Source of the DNA: Bradyrhizobium viridifuturi
Lineage (GTDB): Bacteria > Pseudomonadota > Alphaproteobacteria > Rhizobiales > Xanthobacteraceae
Assembly (NCBI RefSeq): GCF_001238275.1
Contig: NZ_LGTB01000048.1
Location: 1 to 64,000, forward strand
Length of the DNA stretch: 64,000 nucleotides
Reading direction: 5' to 3'
Part shown: positions 17,107 to 26,274 of the stretch, one piece after another
How positions within the stretch are numbered: position 1 is the first letter of the stretch
Layout: every line of letters starts with the position of its first letter
Translations under genes and position numbers: made by a program
The notes under the pieces: model-generated
Databases searched by the model: none
Told to the model about the DNA's origin: nothing
What the model saw: the letters and a program-made list of their open reading frames with translations, nothing else

Positions 17107-18673
17107 TCATTGCACGCCGTAGTCGGCGAATTCCTTGACGATGTTGGGGTCCATCGCCTTGGCGTTGGCGATGTCGAGATCGCCTTCCGCGACCGCGCCG
17201 TTGCGCTTCTTGGCAAGGCCGCGCCCGTACAGCGACGAGGTCAGCCGCGGGTTGATCTTCAGCGCGGCGTCGAAATCGGCGATGGCGTTCTTGTTCTGCC
17301 CGCCCTTCAGGTTCATCAGGCCGCGGCTGTCGAGCGCATCGACGAAGTTCGGACGCAGCCGCAGCGCCTCGTTGCAGTCCTTCAGGGCCGCCTGCAGGTC
17401 GCCCATCACGGTGCGGACCCAGCAGCGGTTGTTGTAGGCCTCGACGTCCTTCGGGTTCAGCCGCAGCGAATTGGTGAAGTCCTTCACCGCGAGGTCATAG
17501 GCACCCTTGCTGGCATAGACCTGGCCGCGGCGATACAGCGCAGCCGCATCGTCAGGGTTCTTGTCCAGTTTCTCGCTCAGGCTCTTGATTGTCGGATCGT
17601 CGGCGAGCACGGGCGAATTGCTCGGCGCCGGCGTGGGCTGGATCACCACCGGCGGCGGAGGTGCAGGCGGCGGCAGCGCAATCTCCGGCGCTTCGGCGCG
17701 GGCGGCGGAGCGTCGGTGCTGTCGCGACGGAGGGCTTCGGCGGGGCGGGCGGCGGCGTCGGTGCCGTTGCGGCTGGAGGCGCCGGTGCTGGTGTCGGCGT
17801 TGCCGCGGGCGGTGCCGGCGGGGGCGCGACCGGCGGTGCCGTCGCGACCTCGGTTGACGGCGATGCGCTCGGCGCTGGCGCGGCATTCGGCGATCCCGGC
17901 GTGCCGCTTTGAGGGGCTGCTCCGCCTGGAATGAACGAGAAATCTTCTGCCAGCGAGGACGAGATCCACGGCACCTGTTCCTGCCGCGAGGCACGGGTGA
18001 CGCCGACGCGGGTGCGGTTCAGCGTTTCCTCCGCCATCAGGTCCGGGGTGCGGATCTCCTTCAGGAGTTCCCGCACGAACAGGCTGCGGTCGCTGCCATT
18101 GTCGGAGACGACCGACGACAGCGCGGCCGAATACATCACCAGCGTGCCGTTGGGGGCGATGACCGGGGCGAGCCCGGCCGAGAAGCTGCGGAAGCGGCGC
18201 TCAAACGGGTTGCGCCTGGAGGCGTCGATCAGGGCGATCTTCACCCCGGCGCCGCGGCTGTTGATCTCGCCGAGCACGGTCTCGAGGCTGAAGCCGTCGC
18301 GGCGGACGTCGGCCTCGGCCCAGATCTGGGCGTCGACCGGGATCATGTAGCTCTGCCGGTTGGACTGGATGCCGTAACCCGAGAAGAAGATCAGCGCGAC
18401 CGAGCCCGGCTTGATCTTGCCATAGAGCCGGTCGAAGGCGCGGCGCATGCCGTCACCGGTCAGGTTCTCGCCGACCTCGACGGTGAAGCCGTCGCGTTTG
18501 AGTTCGTCGGCGACGTCACGGGCGTCGTTGACCGGCTCCTTCAGCGGCGCGTCGGCGTCGGGATATTTGGCGTTGCCGATGACCAGCGCGAAGCGGTCGC
18601 CGGCGGCGAAGGAAGGGAGAGGCGACGCGATTGAAAAAATCAGCGTGGCGAGCAAGGCAAGGCGGATTTTCAT
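17107..18673 (-). pseudogene. Dyad-less caspase-domain protein fused to TPR repeats, one -1 frameshift
   Basis: From ATG 18673 (signal peptide LALLATLIFSIASPLPSFAA), a caspase p20 domain runs to about residue 250: FALVIGNAKYPDAD, then LIFFSGYG, where Tyr100 replaces the catalytic His, then IALIDASRR, where Ser152 replaces the Cys. A long Pro/Ala-rich linker follows. In it the frame breaks near 17690-17710; the other frame continues with ARAEAPEIALPPP and at least four TPR units (YRRGQVYASKGAYDLAVKDF, AYNNRCWVRTVMGDLQAAL, ALDSRGLMNLKGGQNKNAI, SLYGRGLAKKRNGAVAEGD). The restored length is about 520 residues. The TPR part probably recruits partners. It lies upstream of the OmpA gene. It is a paralogue of the gene at 672, which has no TPRs. 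Confidence 0.85.
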
Positions 18674-19057
18674 AATCGCGGCAAATCCAGATCGCGGCAT
18701 TCCAATGAAATGGCGCCGCTTCCAGCCTGCGCCTCGGGAACCTTACTCTAGCGAATACCTATTATCAAACCACCGCCAAACCTCCGTCAACGGCTTGTAG
18801 CGCCGTCGTTTATCGCGATGACGATCATAAGGCCGCAGTGCAACAGCATGCGGTCATGGCGGCCATCGCCGTCCCGGCATGGTGCTGGTTCCGGCGAGCC
18901 GATAATGTGATTGCATTCACAGAGGCTGCGGCCGCCCTGTCATGCACTCGTCGTACCCCGCGCGGTTTGACCTTTGCGCGAGGCGATGGCTTTGTGTCCG
19001 GGACGGCAAGCCATTCAAAAAAGATCTGCAAACAAGACTGCAAACAAGAGCGAACCG

Positions 19058-19864
19058 ATGGGAAACGCCTACGAGATCTACGCCCTGCGCTATGCGACGA
19101 TGTCGCCGCGCACGCCTCACCTCAACTTCCTGGTCCCCGATCCGCACGACACCACGGCGCAGGATCTCGACTACTTCGTCTGGCTGATCCGCGGCCACGG
19201 CCGCGACATCCTGGTCGATACCGGCTTCAACGCCGAGGAAGCCAAGGCGCGGGCCCGCAAGCTGACGCTCAACCCGGTGGATGCGCTGGCCGGCTTCGGC
19301 GTCAGCGCCGACGCCATCCGTGACGTCATCGTCACCCATCTGCATTATGACCACGCCGGCAATCTGGATCGCTTCCCGAACGCCAAATTCCATCTGCAGG
19401 AACGCGAGATGAGCTACGCGACCGGCCGCTGCATGTGCAACGGCATGCTGCGCCATCCGTTCTCCATCGAACATGTCACGCAGATGGTCCGCCACGTCTA
19501 TGGCGAGCGCGTCACCTTCCATTCCGGCGATGGCGAGATCGCGCCCGGCGTCACCGTGCATCGCGTCGGCGGCCATTCCGACGGCCTGCAGGTGGTGCGG
19601 GTCGAGACCGCGCGCGGTCCGGTGGTGTTGGCGTCGGACGCCGCGCACTACTATGCGAACCTGCACAAGAAGAGCCCGTTCCCGATCGTCTACAATGTCG
19701 GCGACATGGCGCAGGGCTGGGAGACTGTCGAGCGGCTCGCCGGTCATCCCGATCGCTTCATCCCCGGACACGATCCGATCGTCAGCGAGATCTATCCGCG
19801 CGCCAGCGACAAGGTCGATGCGTTCGCCCTGCATCTGGCGCCATCGCGATCGTTCGCGAAATAG
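19058..19864 (+). CDS. N-acyl-homoserine-lactonase-like metallo-beta-lactamase-fold hydrolase
   Basis: 268 residues. The metal-binding motif is intact: THLHYDHAGN gives HxHxDH. It is followed by a third His (VGGHSDG), the bridging Asp (VLASDAAHYY) and the last His (IPGHDP). The surrounding sequence resembles the AttM/AiiA-like lactonase family found widely in rhizobia, which opens the lactone ring of quorum signals, but related members act on other lactones and esters. Start 19058 has AAGAG seven bases upstream. It is followed after 59 bases by a 3-hydroxyisobutyrate-dehydrogenase-family gene, so a small metabolic operon (lactone to hydroxy acid to aldehyde acid) is possible. Confidence 0.85.
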   Translation: MGNAYEIYALRYATMSPRTPHLNFLVPDPHDTTAQDLDYFVWLIRGHGRDILVDTGFNAEEAKARARKLTLNPVDALAGFGVSADAIRDVIVTHLHYDHAGNLDRFPNAKFHLQEREMSYATGRCMCNGMLRHPFSIEHVTQMVRHVYGERVTFHSGDGEIAPGVTVHRVGGHSDGLQVVRVETARGPVVLASDAAHYYANLHKKSPFPIVYNVGDMAQGWETVERLAGHPDRFIPGHDPIVSEIYPRASDKVDAFALHLAPSRSFAK

Positions 19865-19923
19865 CCTGGTCGCTCGGGCGGCGCATCTCCAACATTCAAG
19901 AAACGTCAAGAAGAAGCAGCGAT

Positions 19924-20805
19924 ATGACTGAATACAGGACTCTCGGGTTCATCGGCCTCGGCGTGATGGGTGAGCCGATTTGCCGCAACCTCGTCAAGAA
20001 GAGCGGCAAGCGCGTCGTAGTGTTCGACCTTGCGGCCGAACCGTTGCAACGGCTCCGCGCCGACGGCGCCGAGGTGGCTGAAACGGTCGCCGACGTCATC
20101 AAGCATAGCGACGTGCTGTTCCTCTGCCTGCCGAGCGCCAAGCATGTGCGCGCGGTGTTCGAGGGCGACGGCATTCTGAAGAATGTGCGGAGTGGCCAAA
20201 TCGTGGTCGATCTCGGCACCTCCTCGGTGAGCCAGACCCGCGACTTTGCCGCGCAGCTCAAGGCCAAGGGGGCAGCCTGGGCCGATGCGCCGATTGCGCG
20301 CACGCGGCAGGCGGCGCAGGACGGCACGCTCAGCGTGATGGTCGGCGCGGTGCCCGCGCTCTACGCCGCGATCGAGCCCTTGATCCGCTGTTTCGCCACC
20401 GACGTCACCAATTGCGGCGATGTCGGCGCCGGGCAGGTGACAAAAATCCTCAACAACATGGTGCTGTTCGAGACCGTGAATGCGCTGGCTGAGGCGGTCG
20501 CGGTGGCCAAGCACAATGGCGTCGATCCGAAGCTCTTGCTCGAAACCTTGTCGAAGGGCTCGGCCGACAGCTTCGCGCTGCGCAACCACGGCATGAAAGC
20601 GATCGTGCCCGGCGTGTTTCCCGAGCGCGCCTTCTCGACCGAATATGCGCTGAAGGATCTGTCCTACGCGCTGGAGCTTGCCGCCGATGCCGGCATCACA
20701 ATCCGCGGTGCCGAGCTGATCGGCGCGGTGCTGCAGGAGGCGATCGACAAGGGATCGAAGGATAATTACTTCCCCGTGATCGCGAAGCACATCGACAAGG
20801 CGTAG
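19924..20805 (+). CDS. NAD(P)-dependent 3-hydroxyacid dehydrogenase (3-hydroxyisobutyrate dehydrogenase family)
   Basis: 293 residues. The Rossmann fingerprint GFIGLGVMGEPICRNL is at the N-terminus. The usual DAPVSGG substrate loop reads DAPIARTRQAAQDGTLSVMVG, so the canonical Gly pair is replaced by Arg-Thr and the substrate may differ from hydroxyisobutyrate. The catalytic Lys is in GQVTKILNNM, and the helical C-terminal dimer domain is complete. Such enzymes oxidise beta-hydroxy acids to semialdehydes. It probably shares a transcript with the lactonase-like gene 59 bases upstream. It is convergent with the MarR gene across two repeats. Confidence 0.85.
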   Translation: MTEYRTLGFIGLGVMGEPICRNLVKKSGKRVVVFDLAAEPLQRLRADGAEVAETVADVIKHSDVLFLCLPSAKHVRAVFEGDGILKNVRSGQIVVDLGTSSVSQTRDFAAQLKAKGAAWADAPIARTRQAAQDGTLSVMVGAVPALYAAIEPLIRCFATDVTNCGDVGAGQVTKILNNMVLFETVNALAEAVAVAKHNGVDPKLLLETLSKGSADSFALRNHGMKAIVPGVFPERAFSTEYALKDLSYALELAADAGITIRGAELIGAVLQEAIDKGSKDNYFPVIAKHIDKA

Positions 20806-20818
20806 TCCTCTCCACCTT

Positions 20819-20855
20819 CATTCCGGGGCTCGCGCAGCGCACGCCCGGAATGACG
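20819..20855. repeat. Family C palindromic repeat (attccgggg...cccggaatgacg)
   Basis: The ends cattccggg and cccggaatg pair with each other around a GC-rich loop. It immediately follows the dehydrogenase stop and is related to the longer element at 27552-27630. Confidence 0.7.
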
Positions 20856-20888
20856 TGAGATAGGGCGGGGCGCCAGTCAGCCACCAGC

Positions 20889-21010
20889 GTCGTCCTGGCG
20901 AAGGCCAGGACCCATAACCACAAATGTTCGTTGTTGGGCTTCGCTGCAACGACGAGTCCCGTTCACAACTCCGGCTGCGGAGTATGGGTCCTGGCTTTCG
21001 CCAGGACGAC
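20889..21010. repeat. Composite inverted repeat, family A copy 3
   Basis: Left arm gtcgtcctggcgaaggccag and right arm ending gccaggacgac, with 50-60 bases between. It lies between the convergent dehydrogenase and MarR genes and probably terminates transcription in both directions. Confidence 0.8.
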
Positions 21011-21026
21011 AGCGGAGACTGAGGCT

Positions 21027-21599
21027 TTAATACACGTCCTTCGCGTCGGCCTCTTCGCTGGTCTGCACCAGCTCGAGGCTGCTCTCGACCTTGCCGAGCA
21101 GGCGGCCGAGGTCGCGGCGCTCCTGCGCCGAGAGGCAGGACAGGATCTCCTGCTCCTTGCGCAACAGGCGCGGGATCAGCTCCTCGTACAGCGCCTGGCC
21201 CTTCCTGGTCAGCCGCAGGCGGAATTCGCGGCGGTCGTCGGCGTTCTCGACGCGCTCGACGATCTCGCGCTCCATCAGCGCCGACACCGCGCGGCTGATG
21301 GTGGACTTATGCGTGCGGGTGCAATGCGCGATGTATTGCGCGCTGCAGGGATCGCTGCGGAAGCCGAGCGTGGCGAGCACGCGCCACTCGGGAATGTCGA
21401 GGCCGTAGCGTGCCTGATACTCGCTCGACAGCGCCGAGGACACTTCGGCCGCCACCCGGTTGAGGCGGAACGGCATGAAATGAAACAGGTCGAGGCGCTT
21501 CTTCGCCGGCGCGGCATCGTCGCGCGCGTCCGCTTCCACGGCGCTGCGCGGCCGGGTTGGAGGCTGGCTTGCAGAGGTCCTGGCCAAAAATTCCTCCAA
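21027..21599 (-). CDS. MarR-family transcriptional regulator
   Basis: 190 residues with a disordered N-terminal stretch of about 40. The winged helix follows: IPEWRVLATLGFRSDPCSAQYIAHCTRT, with the recognition helix HKSTISRAVSALMEREIVER and the wing ENADDRREFRLRLTRKG carrying the conserved D-x-R. The C-terminal dimer helices are full length. It is divergent from the FAD hydroxylase that opens the homogentisate cluster, so it probably represses that operon and responds to a phenolic acid. That role is inferred from position only. Confidence 0.88.
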   Translation of the reverse strand: MEEFLARTSASQPPTRPRSAVEADARDDAAPAKKRLDLFHFMPFRLNRVAAEVSSALSSEYQARYGLDIPEWRVLATLGFRSDPCSAQYIAHCTRTHKSTISRAVSALMEREIVERVENADDRREFRLRLTRKGQALYEELIPRLLRKEQEILSCLSAQERRDLGRLLGKVESSLELVQTSEEADAKDVY

Positions 21600-21733
21600 T
21601 ATGAGTTGACGGCGGGGCCGACTGGGAGTTTAAGATAGTTGCAAGTGAGACTAATTTAGCAAGGTCGCGGCCGGCTCGCAAGGTCTTGGTCGTAAACCAG
21701 TCACACAAGACGCAGCCAGAAGCCGGCAGCATC

Positions 21734-21782
21734 AGAGCGTTTTCGAGCGAAGTGGATACCGGTTCGCGTGAAGAAAACGCGT
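21734..21782. repeat. Family B repeat, intergenic copy
   Basis: 49 bases, identical on the opposite strand to 5784-5832 inside the cyclase gene. The element has complementary ends (acgcgttttc and gaaaacgcg). It stands in the divergent gap between the MarR and hydroxylase genes. Confidence 0.9.
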
Positions 21783-21802
21783 CAAAACAAGAAGCGAGAG
21801 CC

Positions 21803-21825
21803 CCGTTCCGATTAAATCGGAACGG
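21803..21825. repeat. Perfect 11-bp palindrome (ccgttccgatt/aatcggaacgg)
   Basis: Two 11-base arms pair perfectly around one base, extended outside by gagcc and ggctc. It directly follows the family B repeat, 46 bases before the hydroxylase start. It is a hairpin in the leader of the hydroxylase operon, or a MarR operator. Confidence 0.6.
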
Positions 21826-21871
21826 ACAAGGCTCAAGGGAACATCCAGGGTCACGCAAGTAGGGTCAAGAA

Positions 21872-23500
21872 ATGGCATCAGCCAGTTCGGCACAGGCCAA
21901 AACCCAGTTCGGCTATCGTCGTCACCCCGACCAGGACCGGTCGGGTGCCAATGTGGCGGAGTATCCGGTCGTCGTGGTCGGCGCCGGGCCGGTCGGACTG
22001 TCGCTCGCGATCGATCTCGCGCAGCGCGGCCAGCGCGTGGTGCTGCTCGACGACGCCGACCGGATCGGCGAGGGTTCGCGCGCGATCTGCTTCTCGAAGC
22101 GCTCGCTGGAGTTCTGGGATCGGCTCGGCGTCGGCGACCGCATGGTCGAGAAGGGCGTGGTGTGGAGCGTCGGCAAGATTTTTCACGGCGCCTCGCAGCT
22201 CTATCAGTTCAATTTGCTTCCCGAAGAGGGCCACAAGCGGCCCGCCTTCATCAACCTGCAGCAGTTCTATGCCGAGGCCTACCTGGTCGACCGCGTCGAG
22301 CAACTGCCTGAGATCGATCTGCGCTGGCGCAACAAGGTGATCGCGCTGGAGAGCCGCAATGACGGCGTCGCGCTGACCATTGCAACGCCTGAAGGCTCCT
22401 ACCAGGTGCATGCGTCGTTTGTCGTCGCCTGCGACGGCGCCCGTTCCTCGCTGCGGCAGATGGTCGGCGCCGAGTTCGCGGGCCAGGTGTTCGAGGACCA
22501 GTTCCTGATCGCCGACGTCAAGATGACGGCGGCATTCCCGACCGAGCGCTGGTTCTGGTTCGATCCGCCGTTCCATGCCGGGCGCTCGGCGCTGTTGCAC
22601 AAGCAGCCGGACGACATCTGGCGCATCGACCTGCAGCTCAATCCGGATGCCGATCCCATCGCCGAGAAGCAGCCGGAGAATGTCCGGCCGCGAATCGAGC
22701 GCATGCTGGGGCATGACAAGTTCGAGTTCGAGTGGATCTCGCTGTACAAGTTCCAGTGCCGCCGGATGGCCAGGTTCGTCCACGGCCGGGTGATCTTCGC
22801 CGGCGATTCCGCCCATCAGGTGTCGCCGTTCGGCGCGCGCGGCGCCAATTCCGGGCTCGAGGACGCCGAGAATCTGGCGTGGAAGCTCGACCGCGTGCTG
22901 CGCCGGCTGTCGCCGGAAGGCCTGCTGGAGACGTATCACATCGAGCGCAGCGCGGCGGCGGACGAGAACATCCGCGAGTCCACGCGCTCGACCGACTTCA
23001 TGGCGCCGGTGACGAAGCAGGAGGCGCGGCTGCGCCAGGCGGTGCTGTCGCTCGCCGAGGATACCGAGTTCGGCAAGCGCATGGTCAATGGCGGGCGGCT
23101 GTCGGTGCCGTCGGTCTACGACACGCCGCTGTCGAGCGGCGATCGCGACAATTGGCGCGGCGGCCCGCGGCCGGGCGCCTCGATGCCGGATGCACCGGTG
23201 ACGGAGCAGGGCGGCGGTTCCAGCTATCTGACCGAGGTTTTCATCAAGCAGGGAACGCGCTTCACGCTGCTGGAGTTTGGCAACGGCAAGGGCTGCGACC
23301 TCCCCGAGGGCGTCGGCACCATCCGGGTCGGTGGCGATAACGGCCTGATCGACGCACAGGGTCTTGCCGGCAAGCGTTACGATGCGGAGCCCGGCACCGC
23401 CTATCTGCTGCGGCCGGATGGTTATGTCGCGGCGCGCTTTCGGAATGCAGCGCGGCCTGCGCTCGATGCGGCGCTGGCGCGCGCATCCGGCCTGAATTGA
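21872..23500 (+). CDS. FAD-dependent aromatic hydroxylase (class A flavoprotein monooxygenase, MhpA-like)
   Basis: 542 residues. The dinucleotide fold is GAGPVGLSLAIDLAQRG, the DG motif is VACDGARSSLRQ and the GD motif is IFAGDSAHQVSPFGARGANSG, all three in normal places. A C-terminal thioredoxin-like domain (about 400-540) matches the phenol/3-hydroxyphenylpropionate hydroxylase group. It uses NAD(P)H and O2 to add a ring hydroxyl. As first gene of the cluster with hmgA and fahA it may make homogentisate or a related hydroquinone from a hydroxyphenyl acid. The exact substrate is inference. It is divergent from the MarR gene and begins an operon with the next three to five genes. Confidence 0.9.
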   Translation: MASASSAQAKTQFGYRRHPDQDRSGANVAEYPVVVVGAGPVGLSLAIDLAQRGQRVVLLDDADRIGEGSRAICFSKRSLEFWDRLGVGDRMVEKGVVWSVGKIFHGASQLYQFNLLPEEGHKRPAFINLQQFYAEAYLVDRVEQLPEIDLRWRNKVIALESRNDGVALTIATPEGSYQVHASFVVACDGARSSLRQMVGAEFAGQVFEDQFLIADVKMTAAFPTERWFWFDPPFHAGRSALLHKQPDDIWRIDLQLNPDADPIAEKQPENVRPRIERMLGHDKFEFEWISLYKFQCRRMARFVHGRVIFAGDSAHQVSPFGARGANSGLEDAENLAWKLDRVLRRLSPEGLLETYHIERSAAADENIRESTRSTDFMAPVTKQEARLRQAVLSLAEDTEFGKRMVNGGRLSVPSVYDTPLSSGDRDNWRGGPRPGASMPDAPVTEQGGGSSYLTEVFIKQGTRFTLLEFGNGKGCDLPEGVGTIRVGGDNGLIDAQGLAGKRYDAEPGTAYLLRPDGYVAARFRNAARPALDAALARASGLN

Positions 23501-23510
23501 GGTGTAGCTG

Positions 23511-23738
23511 ATGGCGCTGTCGACCAGTTCGAACTTCGCAAAGCCCGATGACGCCTTCCGCGCCATCGTTGAGGCGCATCGCGGCCTCACCGACGCGCAG
23601 AGCGCCGATCTCGATGCCGCGCTGGTTCTGGTGCTCGCCAACCATATCGGCGATCTCGACGTGCTGCGCGAGGCGATCGCACTGGCGAAGCGGCGGATGC
23701 CGGACGCGAGCCAGCAGCAGCAACAGCAACAACAATAG
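23511..23738 (+). CDS. DUF2783 protein with polyglutamine tail
   Basis: 75 residues. The helical body (DDAFRAIVEAHRGLTDAQ, then LDAALVLVLANHIGDL) matches DUF2783, a small helical family that follows FAD hydroxylases in this cluster in related rhizobia. The C-terminus is a run of eight Gln encoded by mixed CAG/CAA codons, likely to vary in length by slippage. It starts ten bases after the hydroxylase stop. It may be an accessory subunit of the hydroxylase; no biochemical function is known to me. Confidence 0.8.
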   Translation: MALSTSSNFAKPDDAFRAIVEAHRGLTDAQSADLDAALVLVLANHIGDLDVLREAIALAKRRMPDASQQQQQQQQ

Positions 23739-23766
23739 CACCGATCAAACGAACAGGATTGAACTG

Positions 23767-24722
23767 ATGGCCAAAGGTTTCGCATCGACCACGGATCTCG
23801 GGGAGAAGAAGGTCACCTTCTCCGAGATCGGCACTGATCTCTATGCCTTTACCGCCGAGGGCGATCCCAACACCGCGGTGATCGTCGGGGACGATGGCTG
23901 CCTGGTGTTCGACGCGCAGGCAACGCCGGCGATGGCCAACAAGGTGATCGAGCGGGTCAAGACCGTCACCGACAAGCCGATCAAATATGTCGTGCTGTCG
24001 CATTATCACGCGGTGCGCGTGCTCGGCGCCTCGGCCTATCACGCGCAGGGCATCGTGGCCTCGCAGGAGACCTATCGCCTGATCCATGAGCGCGGCCAGC
24101 AGGACTGGGATTCCGAATACGGACGCTTCCCGCGCCTGTTTCAGGATGCGGCGAGCATTCCCGGCCTGACCTGGCCGACGCTGACCTTCGAGGGCGAGAT
24201 GTCGATCTATCTCGGCAAGCGCGAGGTGCGGCTGATGCAGCTCGGCGCCGGCCATACCTCGGGCGACATCGTCGCCTGGGTGCCGGATGCGAGGTGATGT
24301 TCTCGGGTGATCTGATCGAATATCACTCGGCCTGCTATTGCGGCGACGCGCATCTGCGCGAATGGCCGATGACCTTGAACGAGATCCGCGCCTTCAATCC
24401 GAAGGCGATCGCGCCGGGCCGCGGCGATGCGCTGAAGGGCCTCGAGACCGGCCGCGATGCGATCGCGATGACCCGCGATTTCGTCACCACGCTCTATGGC
24501 GCCGCCGAATCGTCGGTCGCCAGGGGCCGCAGCCTGAAAGAATCGATGGCGGCGACGCGCGAGGTGATGGATCCGAAGTTCTCGAGCTTCGCGATCTACG
24601 AGCACTGCCTGCCGTTCAACGTTTCGCGTGCCTATGACGAGGCGTCAGGGATCGACGATCCCGTGATCTGGACCGACAAGCGCGACCAGGAAATGTGGGC
24701 CGCCCTGCAAGGAGGAGGATAG
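23767..24722 (+). pseudogene. MBL-fold protein of the homogentisate cluster, one -1 frameshift
   Basis: From ATG 23767 the first frame gives the MBL fold (NTAVIVGDDGCLVFDAQATP, LSHYHAVRVLGASAYH) and stops after WVPDAR. The second frame resumes at VMFSGDLIEYHSACYCGD and runs to 24722 with the helical C-terminus. One C restored at 24290-24291 (GATGCCGAGGTG) gives about 318 residues. The usual HxHxDH reads HYHAVR, so the second metal site lacks its Asp and His; later metal residues (GAGHTSGD, GD in the second frame) are kept. It may bind one metal or none. Its place between the hydroxylase and hmgA argues for a role in aromatic catabolism, possibly as a hydrolase. It ends three bases before hmgA. 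Confidence 0.82.
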
Positions 24723-24724
24723 AC

Positions 24725-26071
24725 ATGAACATCAATACCTCGCCTGATCAGATCGTGCGCAGCTCGGGGCAAGTCACCCCGGGCTACATGTCCGGCTTCG
24801 GCAACAGTTTCGAGACCGAGGCACTGCCCGGCGCACTGCCGATGGGGCGCAACTCGCCGCAGCGCTGCGCCTACGGGCTCTACGCCGAGCAGCTCTCCGG
24901 CTCGCCGTTCACGGCGCCGCGCGGTACCAATGAGCGCTCCTGGCTGTATCGCATCCGTCCGTCGGTGCGGCACTCCGGCCGCTTCGCCAAGGCCGATGCC
25001 GGGTTGTGGCGCACCGCGCCATGCCACGAATACGACATGCCGATCGCGCAACTGCGCTGGGACCCCGCGCCGATCCCGAAGGAAGACATGACCTTCCTGC
25101 AGGGCGTGCAGACCATGACCACGGCGGGCGATGCGAACACCCAGGCCGGCATGGCGGCGCACGTCTATCTCATCACCAAATCGATGGTCGACCAGCATTT
25201 CTACAATGCCGACGGCGAGATGATGTTCGTGCTGCAGCAGGGCAACCTGCGCCTGGTCACCGAGTTCGGCCGCATCGATGCCGAGCCCGGCGAGATCGTG
25301 GTGATCCCGCGCGGCGTCAAGTTCCGCGTCGAGATTCCGAATGGACCTGCGCGCGGCTATCTCTGCGAAAACTACGGCGGCGCCTTCACGCTGCCGGAGC
25401 GCGGCCCGATCGGTGCTAACTGCCTGGCCAATTCGCGCGACTTCCTGACGCCGGTCGCCGCCTACGAGGACAAGGACACGCCGACCGAGCTCTTCGTGAA
25501 ATGGGGCGGCTCGCTGTTCAAGACCACGCTGCCGCATTCGCCGATCGACGTGGTCGCCTGGCACGGCAATTACGCGCCCTATAAATACGATCTGCGTACC
25601 TTCTCGCCGGTCGGTGCGATCGCCTTCGATCATCCCGATCCGTCGATCTTCACGGTGCTGACCTCGCCGTCGGAGACCGCCGGCACCGCGAATATCGACT
25701 TCGTGATCTTCCCGGAGCGCTGGATGGTGGCCGACAACACCTTCCGCCCGCCGTGGTACCACATGAACATCATGTCGGAGTTCATGGGGCTGATCTACGG
25801 GGTCTACGACGCCAAGCCGCAGGGCTTCGTGCCCGGCGGCATCTCGCTGCACAACATGATGCTGCCGCACGGCCCCGACCGCGAAGCCTTCGAGCATGCC
25901 AGCAACGGTGAGCTCAAGCCGGTCAAGCTGATCGGCACGATGGCCTTCATGTTCGAGACCCGTTTCCCGCAGCGCGTGACCGAGCACGCGGCGAAGTCGT
26001 CGACGCTGCAGGATGATTACTCGGATTGCTGGAAGGGACTGGAGAAGAAGTTCGACCCGACCAAGCCGTAG
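24725..26071 (+). CDS. hmgA: Homogentisate 1,2-dioxygenase
   Basis: 448 residues, the normal length. It opens the ring of homogentisate with O2 to give maleylacetoacetate, in the cytoplasm. The family opening GYMSGFGNSFETEALPGALP and the C-terminal iron site are intact: PPWYHMNIMSEFMGLI gives the His and Glu ligands and LPHGPD gives the second His. Cupin strands such as GEIVVIPRGVKFRVE are well conserved. AAGGAGGA stands six bases before the ATG at 24725. It is in operon with the MBL gene upstream and fahA downstream, the latter across a repeat-bearing gap of about 200 bases. Identification is certain. Confidence 0.97.
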   Translation: MNINTSPDQIVRSSGQVTPGYMSGFGNSFETEALPGALPMGRNSPQRCAYGLYAEQLSGSPFTAPRGTNERSWLYRIRPSVRHSGRFAKADAGLWRTAPCHEYDMPIAQLRWDPAPIPKEDMTFLQGVQTMTTAGDANTQAGMAAHVYLITKSMVDQHFYNADGEMMFVLQQGNLRLVTEFGRIDAEPGEIVVIPRGVKFRVEIPNGPARGYLCENYGGAFTLPERGPIGANCLANSRDFLTPVAAYEDKDTPTELFVKWGGSLFKTTLPHSPIDVVAWHGNYAPYKYDLRTFSPVGAIAFDHPDPSIFTVLTSPSETAGTANIDFVIFPERWMVADNTFRPPWYHMNIMSEFMGLIYGVYDAKPQGFVPGGISLHNMMLPHGPDREAFEHASNGELKPVKLIGTMAFMFETRFPQRVTEHAAKSSTLQDDYSDCWKGLEKKFDPTKP

Positions 26072-26079
26072 CCCTTCAT

Positions 26080-26234
26080 CCTCCCCTGGAGGGGGAGGGT
26101 CGACGCGAATGAAATGAGCGGCGGGGTGGGGTGACAGTCTCTCCCTTGAGGCGGTCCCCGAGTGGAGGGATCATCCCACCCCTCTCGCATTTCGCTTCGC
26201 TCCATGCGAGCCGACCCTCCCCCTCCAGGGGAGG
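26080..26234. repeat. Long inverted-repeat element between hmgA and fahA
   Basis: The ends cctcccctggagggggaggg and its complement (26212-26234) are about 22 bases long and bracket about 110 bases with further internal complementarity. It is inside what should be a single operon. The element type is common in Bradyrhizobium intergenic DNA and looks like a small mobile palindrome without its own transposase. Confidence 0.8.
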
Positions 26235-26274
26235 GTGGCGAAAATGGCATCACCATTACTGCATTGAGAAAATC

